A DNA stretch of 58,653 nucleotides from an uncultured Eubacteriales bacterium (GTDB taxonomy: Bacteria > Bacillota > Clostridia > Oscillospirales > Oscillospiraceae): contig UQZR01000015.1 of NCBI GenBank assembly GCA_900545585.1, positions 1 to 58,653 of the forward strand, read 5' to 3'. The translations under genes and the position numbers were made by a program. Shown here piece by piece: positions 38,271 through 47,045 of this stretch (its first letter is position 1; every line of letters begins with the position of its first letter). The notes under the pieces are model-generated. The model did no database searches and was not told the origin of the DNA. It worked only from the letters and a program-made list of their open reading frames with translations.

Positions 38271-38558
38271 GTGGCAAAGATCGCCAAAAAGCTGTCGCAG
38301 GTCAGCCAACAGGCCATGGACCGGCTGGATCTGCCGGTGAATCTGGCGTCCGGCGTGGCCCGCATGGAGCTGCTGGGCAACCGGTCGCTTTATATCGACC
38401 GGCACCGCGGCGTGCTGGCGTACAGCGCCGAGGCGGTGGACATCAACGCCGGAACGGTGGTGGTGCGGGTGCAGGGAGAGGGGCTGGAGCTGGTGGTGAT
38501 GACGGACGAGGAGCTGCGGATCAACGGCGTCATCCGGCAGCTCCAGCTGGTGGAGTGA
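38271..38558 (+). CDS. yqfC: Sporulation protein YqfC
   Basis: 95 residues, YabP/YqfC family. GVARMELLGNRSLYIDRHRGVLAY and the end VVMTDEELRINGVIRQLQL match the family. YqfC is made in the mother cell under sigma-E in Bacillus and its role is unclear. GTG 38271 is chosen because GGAGGTG (38258-38264) lies 6 bases upstream; GTG 38262 overlaps that site. yqfD starts 9 bp downstream, as in other spore formers. Confidence 0.9.
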   Translation: MAKIAKKLSQVSQQAMDRLDLPVNLASGVARMELLGNRSLYIDRHRGVLAYSAEAVDINAGTVVVRVQGEGLELVVMTDEELRINGVIRQLQLVE

Positions 38559-38567
38559 GGAGCGGTC

Positions 38568-39764
38568 ATGTATCGGAAAGTGCTGAATTACCTGCGGGGG
38601 CAGGTGACGGTGGAGGTGGAGAGCGCCGCGCCGGAGCGGGTGCTGAACCTCTGCGCCGCCCACGGAATCCCGTTCTGGGAGCTGGAGTGGCTGTCGGAGA
38701 TCCGGCTGCGGGCCGTTACCAGCAGAGCCGCGCTGCCGCGGCTGCAGGCGGCGCTGGCCCAGACGGACGCGGCGGTGACGGTGCTGCGGCGGCAGGGTGC
38801 GCCGGAGGTGTGGCGGCAGTACCGGCGGCGCTACGTGCTGTGGGCCGCAGCGGGACTGCTGCTGGCGGCGTCTGTGCTGGGCAGCACTCACATCTGGGCC
38901 TTTCAGGTGACGGGCAACGACACTGTGCCCACGGAGACCATTCTGCGGACGCTGGAGAAGTACGGCGTGACGCTGGGCAGCCGCAGCCGCATCGACCAGG
39001 AGGACCTGCGGAACCACGCGCTGACGGACCTGCCGGACGTGGTGTGGCTGACGGTGAACATACGCGGCTGCACCGCCCATGTACAGGTGGTGGAGCGGCA
39101 GCGGCCGCCGCACCTCTACACCGATGGGGAAAAGACCAACGTGGTGGCGGCACGGGACGGGCTGGTGACAAAGGTGCAGGCGCTGGACGGCCAGGCCCAG
39201 GTGCTGACAGGTACCACCGTCACGGCGGGACAGGTGCTGATCTCCGGCGTGGTGGACTCCGACCGGCGGGGCTACCGGCTGCTCCACGGGCTGGGGCAGG
39301 TGTGGGCGCGGACATGGTACGAGATGTCCGTATCCGTACCCCTGACGGTGCAGGAAAAGGAACGGGAGACGGGAGCTGTCACCCGATTGGCGCTGGACGT
39401 GGGAAGAAAGCGTATAAAAATCTACGGAAAGGGTAGCATGACCGGCCCCGATTGTGATAAAATGACCGTGTATCATCAGGCACGGCTGCCCTTTGGGCTG
39501 ACACTGCCGGCGACGCTGGCGGTGGAGCGCACGGTGCGCTATGCCGCGGCGGAGACAGAGCGGCCGGAGGCGGAGGCCCGGGCCGAGGGGCAGGAGCAGC
39601 TGCTGCGGCAATTGCAGGTCATGCTGGATGCCGGCGAGGGTCAACTGCTGCGGCACAGCTTTGACGCCGCACGGCAGGGAAAATGGCTGGTGGTGACGCT
39701 CCGCGCGGAGTGTGAGGAACAGATCGGCGTATCATCGCCGCTATCGACCGATGGCGCCGAATAA
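38568..39764 (+). CDS. yqfD: Sporulation protein YqfD
   Basis: 398 residues. The N-terminal cytoplasmic domain (about 1-85) is followed by a single membrane helix (about 87-105, YVLWAAAGLLLAASVLG). The extracytoplasmic part has the GxRS-like GVTLGSRSRIDQEDL block and ARDGLVTKVQALDGQAQVL. Such proteins assist engulfment or coat assembly in Bacillus under sigma-E. Start behind AGGAGCGGTC. It is followed by phoH, the standard Firmicutes order. Confidence 0.9.
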   Translation: MYRKVLNYLRGQVTVEVESAAPERVLNLCAAHGIPFWELEWLSEIRLRAVTSRAALPRLQAALAQTDAAVTVLRRQGAPEVWRQYRRRYVLWAAAGLLLAASVLGSTHIWAFQVTGNDTVPTETILRTLEKYGVTLGSRSRIDQEDLRNHALTDLPDVVWLTVNIRGCTAHVQVVERQRPPHLYTDGEKTNVVAARDGLVTKVQALDGQAQVLTGTTVTAGQVLISGVVDSDRRGYRLLHGLGQVWARTWYEMSVSVPLTVQEKERETGAVTRLALDVGRKRIKIYGKGSMTGPDCDKMTVYHQARLPFGLTLPATLAVERTVRYAAAETERPEAEARAEGQEQLLRQLQVMLDAGEGQLLRHSFDAARQGKWLVVTLRAECEEQIGVSSPLSTDGAE

Positions 39765-39811
39765 CGGCGGTATCGGAAATACACAGGATACAGGGAGGCA
39801 AAGACCCAACT

Positions 39812-40768
39812 ATGGAACAACGCATCGGCATTGAACGGATGGAGGAGGCCATCAACCTGTTTGGCTCCTTCGATGAGAACATCCGCCTGTTGGAGACGGA
39901 ATTTCAGGTACAGGTGGTGAACCGGGGCGGAGAACTCGTGGTTTCCGGCGAACCGGAGAATGTGATGCTGGCGGTGAAGGCGGTGCAGGCGCTGCTGACG
40001 CTGTCCAACAAGGGCGAGAGCATCTCTGACCAGCACGTGCGCTACGTCATCGGGCTGGTACGGTCCGGTCAGTCCGAGCGCATCAGCGAGCTGACGCAGG
40101 ACGTCATCTGCATCACCAGCAAGGGCCGCCCCGTGAAGCCCAAGACCATCGGCCAGAAGGAGTACGTCAACGCGATTCTGAAGCAGACCGTCACCATCGG
40201 CGTGGGTCCCGCCGGTACGGGAAAGACGTATCTGGCGGTGGCGGCGGCGGTGGCCGCCTTCCGGGACAAGCAGGTGAACCGCATCATCCTGACGCGGCCC
40301 GCCGTGGAGGCCGGCGAGCGGCTGGGCTTTCTGCCCGGCGATTTACAGAGCAAGGTAGATCCCTACCTGCGGCCGCTGTACGACGCGCTGTTTGACATGC
40401 TGGGCGCGGAGACGTATCAGAAATATCTGGAGCGGGGCAACATCGAGGTGGCGCCGCTGGCCTATATGCGCGGCCGGACGCTGGACGACAGCTTTATCAT
40501 TCTGGACGAGGCCCAGAACACCAGCCGTGAGCAGATGAAAATGTTCCTGACCCGTATGGGCTTTGGCTCCAAGGTGGTCATCACCGGCGACGTGACCCAG
40601 ATCGACCTGCCCGCCGACAAGATCAGCGGCCTGAAGGAGGCCATGAAGGTGCTGCGGGATGTGGAGGGCGTGGCCATCTGCAAGCTCACCAAGGAGGACG
40701 TGGTGCGCCACGTCATGGTGCAGCGTATCATCGAGGCTTACGCGAAATTTGAGGAGAAAAAGAAATGA
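39812..40768 (+). CDS. phoH: PhoH-like ATPase/RNA helicase-related protein
   Basis: 318 residues. Walker A GPAGTGKTYLA (about residue 131) and Walker B FIILDEAQNT are intact; an N-terminal KH-like region precedes them. PhoH2-type proteins in this gene position are linked to ribosome maturation with YbeY. GGGAGGC lies ahead of ATG 39812. It overlaps ybeY by 4 bp (ATGA). Confidence 0.95.
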   Translation: MEQRIGIERMEEAINLFGSFDENIRLLETEFQVQVVNRGGELVVSGEPENVMLAVKAVQALLTLSNKGESISDQHVRYVIGLVRSGQSERISELTQDVICITSKGRPVKPKTIGQKEYVNAILKQTVTIGVGPAGTGKTYLAVAAAVAAFRDKQVNRIILTRPAVEAGERLGFLPGDLQSKVDPYLRPLYDALFDMLGAETYQKYLERGNIEVAPLAYMRGRTLDDSFIILDEAQNTSREQMKMFLTRMGFGSKVVITGDVTQIDLPADKISGLKEAMKVLRDVEGVAICKLTKEDVVRHVMVQRIIEAYAKFEEKKK

Positions 40769-41256
40769 AACGACACTATATCCCTGTGACGGCGGACGTG
40801 ACGGGGGTCAGCGACAGCACAAAGAGCTTCCTGAGGAAGGTCATCCGCACAGCCCTGACGGAGCAGGGCGTGAACGTGCCCTGCGAGGTGGACGTATATG
40901 TCACCGGCGATGCGGGCATACAGGAATTGAACCGCGAGATGCGGCAGGTGGACAGGCCCACGGATGTGCTGAGTTTTCCGGCGCTGGAGCTGGCGGAGGG
41001 CGAACTGCCCGCAGAGGAGGATGCGGACGTGGCCACCGGCTTCGTGCCGCTGGGCGACATGGCCATCTCGCTGGAGCGGGTGAAGGCGCAGGCCAAGGAG
41101 TACGGCCACAGCAACCGGCGGGAGCTGGCGTATCTGGCGGTACACTCGGTGCTGCACCTGCTGGGCTACGACCACATGGACGAGGGACCGCAAAAGGCGC
41201 GGATGCGGGCGCGGGAGGAGGCCGTCATGGCCGTCCTGGGTCTGGAACGGAAATGA
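40765..41256 (+). CDS. ybeY: Endoribonuclease YbeY (rRNA maturation factor)
   Basis: 163 residues. The zinc site HSVLHLLGYDH has three His in the H-x3-H-x5-H pattern. LNREMRQVDRPTDVLSFP is the second conserved block. YbeY acts in 16S rRNA 3'-end maturation and ribosome quality control. Overlaps phoH by 4 bp; era follows 43 bp downstream. Confidence 0.96.
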   Translation: MKRHYIPVTADVTGVSDSTKSFLRKVIRTALTEQGVNVPCEVDVYVTGDAGIQELNREMRQVDRPTDVLSFPALELAEGELPAEEDADVATGFVPLGDMAISLERVKAQAKEYGHSNRRELAYLAVHSVLHLLGYDHMDEGPQKARMRAREEAVMAVLGLERK

Positions 41257-41299
41257 ATATACAAAAATGCTCAAATGAAAGAAAGTTGAGGATCACCTG

Positions 41300-42205
41300 A
41301 TGGAAAAAATTACGAAAACGGCGATGATCACCGTATGCGGACGGCCCAATGTGGGCAAGTCCAGTCTGACCAACGCACTGGTGGGCGAGAAGATCGCCAT
41401 CGTGTCGGACAAGCCCCAGACCACCCGCAACCGCATTTACGGCGTGGTGAACCGGGGCGATACCCAGTATGTGCTGCTGGACACCCCGGGCCTGCACAAG
41501 CCCCGCAGCCGTCTGGGCGACTACATGGTGAAGGTGGTGCGGGAGAGCCTGAGCGACGTGGAGTGCGCGCTGCTGCTGGTGGAGCCCATCGCCCATGTGG
41601 GAGAGCCGGAGCGGGTGCTGCTCCAGCGTATTCAGGAGGAGCATCTGCCCTGCGTGCTGTGTATCAACAAGATCGACACGGTGGAGAAGAAGGAGGCGCT
41701 GCTGGAGGTCATCGCAGCGTACAGTGAGGCGTATGACGGCTTCGATGCCATCATCCCCATCTCCGCACGGACGGGGGACGGGCTGGATGACCTGATGGCC
41801 CAGCTGGCCAAGTACGCACAGGAGGGACCCCAGCTGTTCCCCGATGGCATGACCACCGATCAGGCGGACAGCCAGGTGTGCGCCGAGATCGTGCGGGAGA
41901 AGATGCTGCGGTGTCTGGACAAGGAGATCCCCCACGGCACGGCGGTGGAGGTGACGCGGTTCACCGAGCGGGAGGACAGCGGCATTATCGACCTGGACGT
42001 GACCATCTACTGCGAGAAGGCCAGCCACAAGGGCATTATCATCGGCAAGGGCGGCGAGATGCTCAAGCGCATCAGCTCCCTGGCGCGGCGGGACATCGAG
42101 AAGTTCATGGGTACCAAGGTGTACATGGAGACGTGGGTAAAGGTCAAGGAAAACTGGCGGGACAATGTGAATTTTATCCGCAGCCAGGGGTATAACGAGG
42201 AGTGA
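41300..42205 (+). CDS. era: GTPase Era
   Basis: 301 residues. G1 GRPNVGKSS, G2 KPQTTRNRI, G3 DTPGLH and G4 NKID are present, with a C-terminal KH domain (IIIGKGGEMLKRI) that binds the 3' end of 16S rRNA. Era is needed for 30S assembly. Its last 55 bases are duplicated at 42363-42417 in the following gap. Confidence 0.97.
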   Translation: MEKITKTAMITVCGRPNVGKSSLTNALVGEKIAIVSDKPQTTRNRIYGVVNRGDTQYVLLDTPGLHKPRSRLGDYMVKVVRESLSDVECALLLVEPIAHVGEPERVLLQRIQEEHLPCVLCINKIDTVEKKEALLEVIAAYSEAYDGFDAIIPISARTGDGLDDLMAQLAKYAQEGPQLFPDGMTTDQADSQVCAEIVREKMLRCLDKEIPHGTAVEVTRFTEREDSGIIDLDVTIYCEKASHKGIIIGKGGEMLKRISSLARRDIEKFMGTKVYMETWVKVKENWRDNVNFIRSQGYNEE

Positions 42206-42417
42206 GCCTTTTGGCACAGATGCTGTCGGCCAGTTTTCCTGTCCGCCGCAGCGGACCGCCGCGAGTGCGGCGTGAATTCGCAGAATTCCGCAGGCGGGAT
42301 TCATTCCCGCCGTGAAGCGGTGAAATGACGGGGTTCCCGCCCGATGGGACATCGGGTGGGGCAAACTGGCGGGACAATGTGAATTTTATCCGCAGCCAGG
42401 GGTATAATGAGGAGTGA
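42151..42417 (+). repeat. 55-bp direct duplication of the era 3' end
   Basis: Bases 42151-42205 (the end of era through its TGA) recur at 42363-42417 with one change (C at 42195 becomes T). The 157 bp between hold a GC-rich block with small inverted repeats (GAATTCGCAGAATTC; GGCGGGA/TCCCGCC). The second copy is not translated in a gene. Confidence 0.9.
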
Positions 42418-43090
42418 GGGGGGCCGCGCCTGCGGGCCTCCGGCAGAGAGGGTTCCGCGCCCTCGGGCGCGGGGATATTTCGCTCTCCGGAGCGACCCAC
42501 TTTTGCCAACAGCGGCAAAAGTGGGCAAAAGTACCGCCAAAAACCAATGGTTTTTGGATTTCCTTTGTGCCGGTTTCAATGCGGCGGGAAAAGGTTCTGC
42601 ATGGAATTGACCATGGGTCTACCCTCGCTGCCGCTGACGTGGTGGGCAGGGAAAGTCGGTGGGTCTACCGATATAGGCGATTATCAAATCGCGCACTTGC
42701 CGCCGCTGGCAGCAAGTGCAGGTGCGGCCAGTTGGGCCGCAGAATATAAAAAATACGCGCTGCTACGAAGCGCATTTTGTAAAACGGCATGCCAACACGC
42801 CGCCGCAAAGCCGATAAACCAGCGCATCGCCGCGCGGAACACGGGAGCGGCAGCGGGGAGAGACGTACAAGCGATTCGTTGTACGACGATCAGCATATAT
42901 TTTGGCTTTCGCGGGGTACGCGGCCAAAAGTGACCCGCGCTCGGGGGCGCGGAACATTCCCCGCCGGAGGCATGCAAGGAAAAAGTCGGCAGGTCGCTGC
43001 GGGCAAAAGTGACCCGCGCTCGGAAGCGCGGAATATTCCCTTCGGAAAAAGAATCGCGGGCCGTCGGGGACGCCGACCCCTGCAATGTGC
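42418..43090 (-). repeat. Non-coding structured repeat, copy 2 (inverted relative to copy 1)
   Basis: A gene-free block matching 35986-36530 as reverse complement; the shared core is about 42496-43080. The 12-bp hairpin at 42496-42525, the palindrome at about 42538-42558 and the CACTTGC hairpin (about 42695-42719) correspond to copy 1. The module CAAAAGTGACCCGCGC occurs twice (42925-42960 and 43004-43039). An extra stretch near 42740-42830 has no match in copy 1. Confidence 0.8.
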
Positions 43091-43205
43091 GGGAACGGAG
43101 CCGCGGCGAAACGAACGCGGGCGGGGCAGGACCTCTGTGCGGCAAACTTTCCCTGCGATAATTTGAGGCCAGACCTCCATGCTAAGAGCAGGGGAGGTGA
43201 CGGCC

Positions 43206-43304
43206 ATGGACTACTGGGAGCTGTTCTGCGACACCGGTGCGCCGGAGGCGTATCTGCTGTGGCGCGGCCAACAGGAGGCAGTATGCAAAACGGAAAAACA
43301 GTGA
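43206..43304 (+). CDS. YqzL-like small protein
   Basis: 32 residues (MDYWELFCDTGAPEAYLLWR and 12 more). It fits the YqzL family of tiny Firmicutes proteins encoded just before recO: WxxFxxTGxxxAYLLxR pattern. GGGGAGGTGACGG precedes the ATG. It overlaps recO by 22 bp in another frame. Function unknown. Confidence 0.7.
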   Translation: MDYWELFCDTGAPEAYLLWRGQQEAVCKTEKQ

Positions 43305-44035
43305 CCACCGGTCTGGTGCTGCGGGTCACGGAGACAAAGGAAGCCGACAAGATCCTGACGGTGCTGACGCCGGACATGGGGAAGATCCCCCTGATCGCAC
43401 GGGGCGCGCGGCGGAAAAACAGCCGTATTGCCGCCGCCAGCCAGCTGCTGGCGTATTCGGAGCTGACGCTGTATAAGCGGGGAAACTGGCATATGCTGGA
43501 CGAGGCATCCACACTGGAGCTGTTCGACGGCGTGCGGCAGGACATCGTGCTTTTGTCGCTGGCGTCCTACTTCGCGGAGGCGGCGGAGGCGGTGTGCGCC
43601 GAGGAGACGACATCGCCGGAGATCCTGTCGCTGCTGCTGAACGCGCTGTACGCCCTGTGCTATCTGCACAAGGAGCCGCGGCTGGTGAAGGCGGCGTTCC
43701 AGTTCCGACTCATGGCGCTGGCGGGGTTTGAGCCGCTGGCGTCAGGGTGCGCCGTGTGCGGCAGAGAGGAGCCGGAAGCTCCCATGCTGGACGTGGTACA
43801 CGGCGTGGTACACTGCGGCGGGTGCAAGCGGTTGGGCGGCCTGAGTATGCCGCTGACGGCGGCGGGTCTGGCGGCGCTGCGGCACGTGCTGTACTGCGAC
43901 AGCCGGAGACTGTACGGCTTTACGCTGGAATCGGAGGCGCTGCGGGAGCTGGACCACGCCGGTGAGGCGTTTATTGCCGGACAGCTGGAGCGGAGCTTCC
44001 GGACATTGGACTACTACAAATCCCTTTTGATATGA
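43283..44035 (+). CDS. recO: DNA repair protein RecO
   Basis: 250 residues. An N-terminal OB fold (TTGLVLRVTETKEADKILTVLT) is followed by a helical domain and a zinc site formed by CAVCGR and CGGCKR. RecO loads RecA in the RecFOR gap-repair pathway. ATG 43283 with AGGAGGC 6 bases upstream; longer upstream frames cross the repeat and are not used. mutS2 follows 10 bp later. Confidence 0.94.
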   Translation: MQNGKTVTTGLVLRVTETKEADKILTVLTPDMGKIPLIARGARRKNSRIAAASQLLAYSELTLYKRGNWHMLDEASTLELFDGVRQDIVLLSLASYFAEAAEAVCAEETTSPEILSLLLNALYALCYLHKEPRLVKAAFQFRLMALAGFEPLASGCAVCGREEPEAPMLDVVHGVVHCGGCKRLGGLSMPLTAAGLAALRHVLYCDSRRLYGFTLESEALRELDHAGEAFIAGQLERSFRTLDYYKSLLI

Positions 44036-44045
44036 GGACATACAT

Positions 44046-46451
44046 ATGAGCGACTTATTTGAAAAATCCATGCGGACGCTGGAGCTGCCCGCCGTGCTGG
44101 AGATGCTGGCTCAGCGGGCCGTCAGCGATGAGGCCAAGGAGCGGTGCCGCAGGCTGCGGCCCTCCACGGAGCCGGATGCGGTCAGCCGCCTGCTGGACGA
44201 GACAGACGCCGCCAAGGTGCGGCTGGGGCTCCACGGCAGCCCGTCCTTCACCGGCGTGAAGGATGTGGCGCAGCCGCTGAACCGCGCCGACCACGGCGGT
44301 ATGCTGAACACACGGGAGCTGCTGGATATTGCCGGCGTGCTGACAGCCACGCGGCGGGTCAGCGACTACGATGCGGAGCGGCAGGGGGAACCCACGGCCA
44401 TCGACCGGCTGTTCTCCGCCCTGCGGCCCAATAAATATCTGGAGGACCGCATCCGCGGGGCTATCCTGGACGAGGAGACCATCGCCGACACTGCCAGCCC
44501 CGAGCTGGCGGACATCCGGCGGCAGATGCGGGTAGCGGCCACCAAGGGCCGCCAGATCCTGCAGCGCATCATCTCCTCCCCCTCCTACGCCAAGGTGCTG
44601 CAGGAGGCCCTCATCACCCAGCGGGACGGCCGATTTGTGGTGCCGGTGAAGGCGGAGTGCAAGGGCAGTCTGCCGGGCCTTGTCCACGATGTGTCCTCCT
44701 CCGGCGCCACGCTGTTTGTGGAGCCCATGGGCGTGGTGCAGGCCAACAACGAGATGAAGGAGCTGGAGGCCAAGGAGGACAAGGAGATCGATCGCATCCT
44801 GCGGGTCCTCAGCGGTGAGTGCGCCGCGGCGCGGGAGACCATCCTCTACAACTACGATGTGCTGGTGCAGCTGGACGCTATTTTTGCCAGAGCACAGCTG
44901 AGCTATGCCATGAACGCGGGGCGGCCGCTGGTGCGCAAACGCGGCGGCATCGACCTGAAAAAGGCGAGGCATCCCCTGCTGGATCAGGCCAGAGCCGTGC
45001 CGGTGACGGTGGAGCTGGGCGGGCGGTTCGACACGCTGGTCATCACCGGTCCCAACACCGGCGGCAAGACCGTGACGCTTAAGACCATCGGGCTTCTGAG
45101 CCTCATGGCCCAGTGCGGCCTCCACATCCCCGCAGGGGACCAGAGCGCCGTGCAGGTGTTTGACCGCATTCTGGCGGACGTGGGCGATGAGCAGAGCATC
45201 GAGCAGAGCCTGTCCACGTTCTCGGCCCACATGGCCAACACTGTGGAGATCCTGAAGCAGGCGGATGACCGGAGCCTGATCCTGTTCGACGAGCTGGGCG
45301 CGGGTACAGATCCCGTGGAGGGCGCGGCGCTGGCCATCGCCATCATCCAGGACGTGCGGGGCAAGGGGGCGCTGACGGCGGCTACCACCCACTATGCGGA
45401 GCTGAAAACCTTCGCCATGACTACGGCGGGGGTGGAGAATGCCAGCTGCGAGTTTGACGTGCAGACCCTGCGGCCCACGTACCGGCTGCTTATCGGCATT
45501 CCGGGCAAGTCCAACGCCTTCGCCATCTCACGGCGGCTGGGATTGGACGAGAGCGTCATCGAGGCCGCCAAGGCCCAGATGGACAGCGAATCCGTGCGGT
45601 TCGAGGATGTACTGACCCAGCTGGAAGAGAAGCGCCAGCGGCTGGAGAAGGCTCAGAACGAGGCAGACCGCTTGTGGCAGCAGCGGGAGGAGGATGCCCG
45701 CAAGGCCCGCACCTTCCGCGAGCAGATGGAGAAAGCCAAGGAGAACGCTCGCACCAAGGGCGAGGCCGAGGCACGGCGCATTGTGCGGCAGGCTCAGCAG
45801 CAGGCGGATCAGGTGTTTGCCGAGCTGGATCAGCTCCGGAAACAGCAGCAGCGCGCCGACTATCAGACCGTGAACGACGGCAAGGCCGATGTGCGCCGCC
45901 GCCTGAAGGAGGCGGAGGCGGCGCTGCATCAGCATGACGAGACGGCGGAGCCTATTCCCGCGCCCAGCCGGCCCATCGCCGCAGGCGACACGGTGGAGCT
46001 GGCCGGTGTCCGGACGGCGGCCGCGGTGCTGGCAGTCAACGGCGACGGCACCCTGCTTTTGCAGGCGGGGAAGATGAAGATGACCGTGAAGGCGTCCCAG
46101 GTGCGGCTGCTGGAGACGGCGGAGGAGATCGCCGAGAAGAAAAAGCAGGCGGCCAAGTCCCGCGCCGGCGGCAGCGGCGGCACGGTGCAGATCAGCACCG
46201 GCGCACGGGCCTCCGCCGAGCTGGATATCCGAGGGCTGGAAACGCTGGAGGCCGAGAGCGTGGTGGAGAACTATCTGGACGCGGCGCAGCGCTCCAAGCT
46301 GGGTACCGTCACCATTATCCACGGCAAGGGCACCGGCGCACTGCGTGCCGCCGTACACCAGATGCTGAAGAAGAACAGGGCTGTTAAGAGCTTCCGTCTG
46401 GGCCGCTACGGCGAGGGCGAGGCCGGCGTGACAGTGGTGGAGCTGAAGTAA
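44046..46451 (+). CDS. mutS2: Endonuclease MutS2
   Basis: 801 residues. MutS core and lever domains are followed by the ATPase with Walker A GPNTGGKT (about residue 338) and DELGAGTDP (Walker B), a long coiled-coil rich in Glu, Gln and Arg (about 515-630) and a C-terminal Smr domain with LDIRGLETLEAESVV and HGKGTGALR. MutS2 lacks the mismatch-reading domain; it acts in recombination suppression and in rescuing collided ribosomes (family knowledge). Confidence 0.96.
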   Translation: MSDLFEKSMRTLELPAVLEMLAQRAVSDEAKERCRRLRPSTEPDAVSRLLDETDAAKVRLGLHGSPSFTGVKDVAQPLNRADHGGMLNTRELLDIAGVLTATRRVSDYDAERQGEPTAIDRLFSALRPNKYLEDRIRGAILDEETIADTASPELADIRRQMRVAATKGRQILQRIISSPSYAKVLQEALITQRDGRFVVPVKAECKGSLPGLVHDVSSSGATLFVEPMGVVQANNEMKELEAKEDKEIDRILRVLSGECAAARETILYNYDVLVQLDAIFARAQLSYAMNAGRPLVRKRGGIDLKKARHPLLDQARAVPVTVELGGRFDTLVITGPNTGGKTVTLKTIGLLSLMAQCGLHIPAGDQSAVQVFDRILADVGDEQSIEQSLSTFSAHMANTVEILKQADDRSLILFDELGAGTDPVEGAALAIAIIQDVRGKGALTAATTHYAELKTFAMTTAGVENASCEFDVQTLRPTYRLLIGIPGKSNAFAISRRLGLDESVIEAAKAQMDSESVRFEDVLTQLEEKRQRLEKAQNEADRLWQQREEDARKARTFREQMEKAKENARTKGEAEARRIVRQAQQQADQVFAELDQLRKQQQRADYQTVNDGKADVRRRLKEAEAALHQHDETAEPIPAPSRPIAAGDTVELAGVRTAAAVLAVNGDGTLLLQAGKMKMTVKASQVRLLETAEEIAEKKKQAAKSRAGGSGGTVQISTGARASAELDIRGLETLEAESVVENYLDAAQRSKLGTVTIIHGKGTGALRAAVHQMLKKNRAVKSFRLGRYGEGEAGVTVVELK

Positions 46452-46528
46452 GGCGGAGAGTTTGTGTAATTCGACGAATTATTCAGGGAATTCCACGGGG
46501 GGTGGTACAAATTTCGTATCAATGCCCA

Positions 46529-46557
46529 TTGAAATGGAGCGGTATTTTCGCTATAAT
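46529..46557 (+). promoter_or_regulatory. Promoter of HPr gene
   Basis: TTGAAA at 46529-46534, 17 bp, TATAAT at 46552-46557. Confidence 0.75.
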
Positions 46558-46622
46558 AAGCATGATGGGAGTTATGTTTTTCACCATTTCGGAAAAAATT
46601 GTGGTATAAGGAGTGCTATTCC

Positions 46623-46886
46623 ATGTATACACGGGAAATCACTGTCAAGAATGAAGTCGGTCTGCACGCCAGACCCGCTACCTACTTTATCCAGAAGGCC
46701 AACGAGTTCAAGAGCGGCATCTGGGTGGAGAAGGAGGAGCGCCGCGTCAATGCCAAGAGCCTGCTGGGCGTGCTGAGCCTGGGTATCGTGCAGGGCACTG
46801 CCATTACGCTGATCGCGGACGGTGTCGATGAGAAGGAGGCCGTGGACGCACTGGTCGACCTGATCGAGAACCAGATCGGCGAATAA
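46623..46886 (+). CDS. ptsH: HPr-family phosphocarrier protein
   Basis: 87 residues. His15 in GLHARPA takes phosphate from enzyme I, and Ser46 in NAKSLLGVLSLGI is the HPr-kinase site that controls carbon catabolite repression in Firmicutes. Both are intact, so it is not a Crh-like variant. AAGGAG precedes ATG 46623. Monocistronic with its own promoter and terminator; ptsI is not adjacent, and paralogues may exist elsewhere. Confidence 0.93.
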   Translation: MYTREITVKNEVGLHARPATYFIQKANEFKSGIWVEKEERRVNAKSLLGVLSLGIVQGTAITLIADGVDEKEAVDALVDLIENQIGE

Positions 46887-46901
46887 AGCTGTCAGACTAT
46901 G

Positions 46902-46940
46902 AAAAACCGGCCATGCGCATAAGCGCATGGCCGGTTTTTT
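46902..46940 (+). terminator. Intrinsic terminator after HPr gene
   Basis: AAAAACCGGCCATGCGC / GCGCATGGCCGGTTTTT, loop ATAA, seven T at the end. Confidence 0.92.
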
Positions 46941-46966
46941 TACGGGTGGGACAGCAAAGCGATAAC

Positions 46967-47000
46967 AAAGAAGCGGCACGCATTCGCGTGTCGCTTCTTT
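46967..47000 (-). terminator. Terminator of pyr operon
   Basis: AAAGAAGCGGCACG / CGTGTCGCTTCTTT hairpin (one G-T) about 45 bp past pyrI. Confidence 0.7.
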
Positions 47001-47045
47001 CTGGCATAAATCTCCTGCGTAATATTCCCTCTTTTTCGGCTTCTT

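Noticed and set aside
42363..42417. Second era 3' end as sign of a frameshifted era
   Set aside because: The era frame is complete to its own stop at 42205 with a full KH domain, so the downstream copy is a duplication only.
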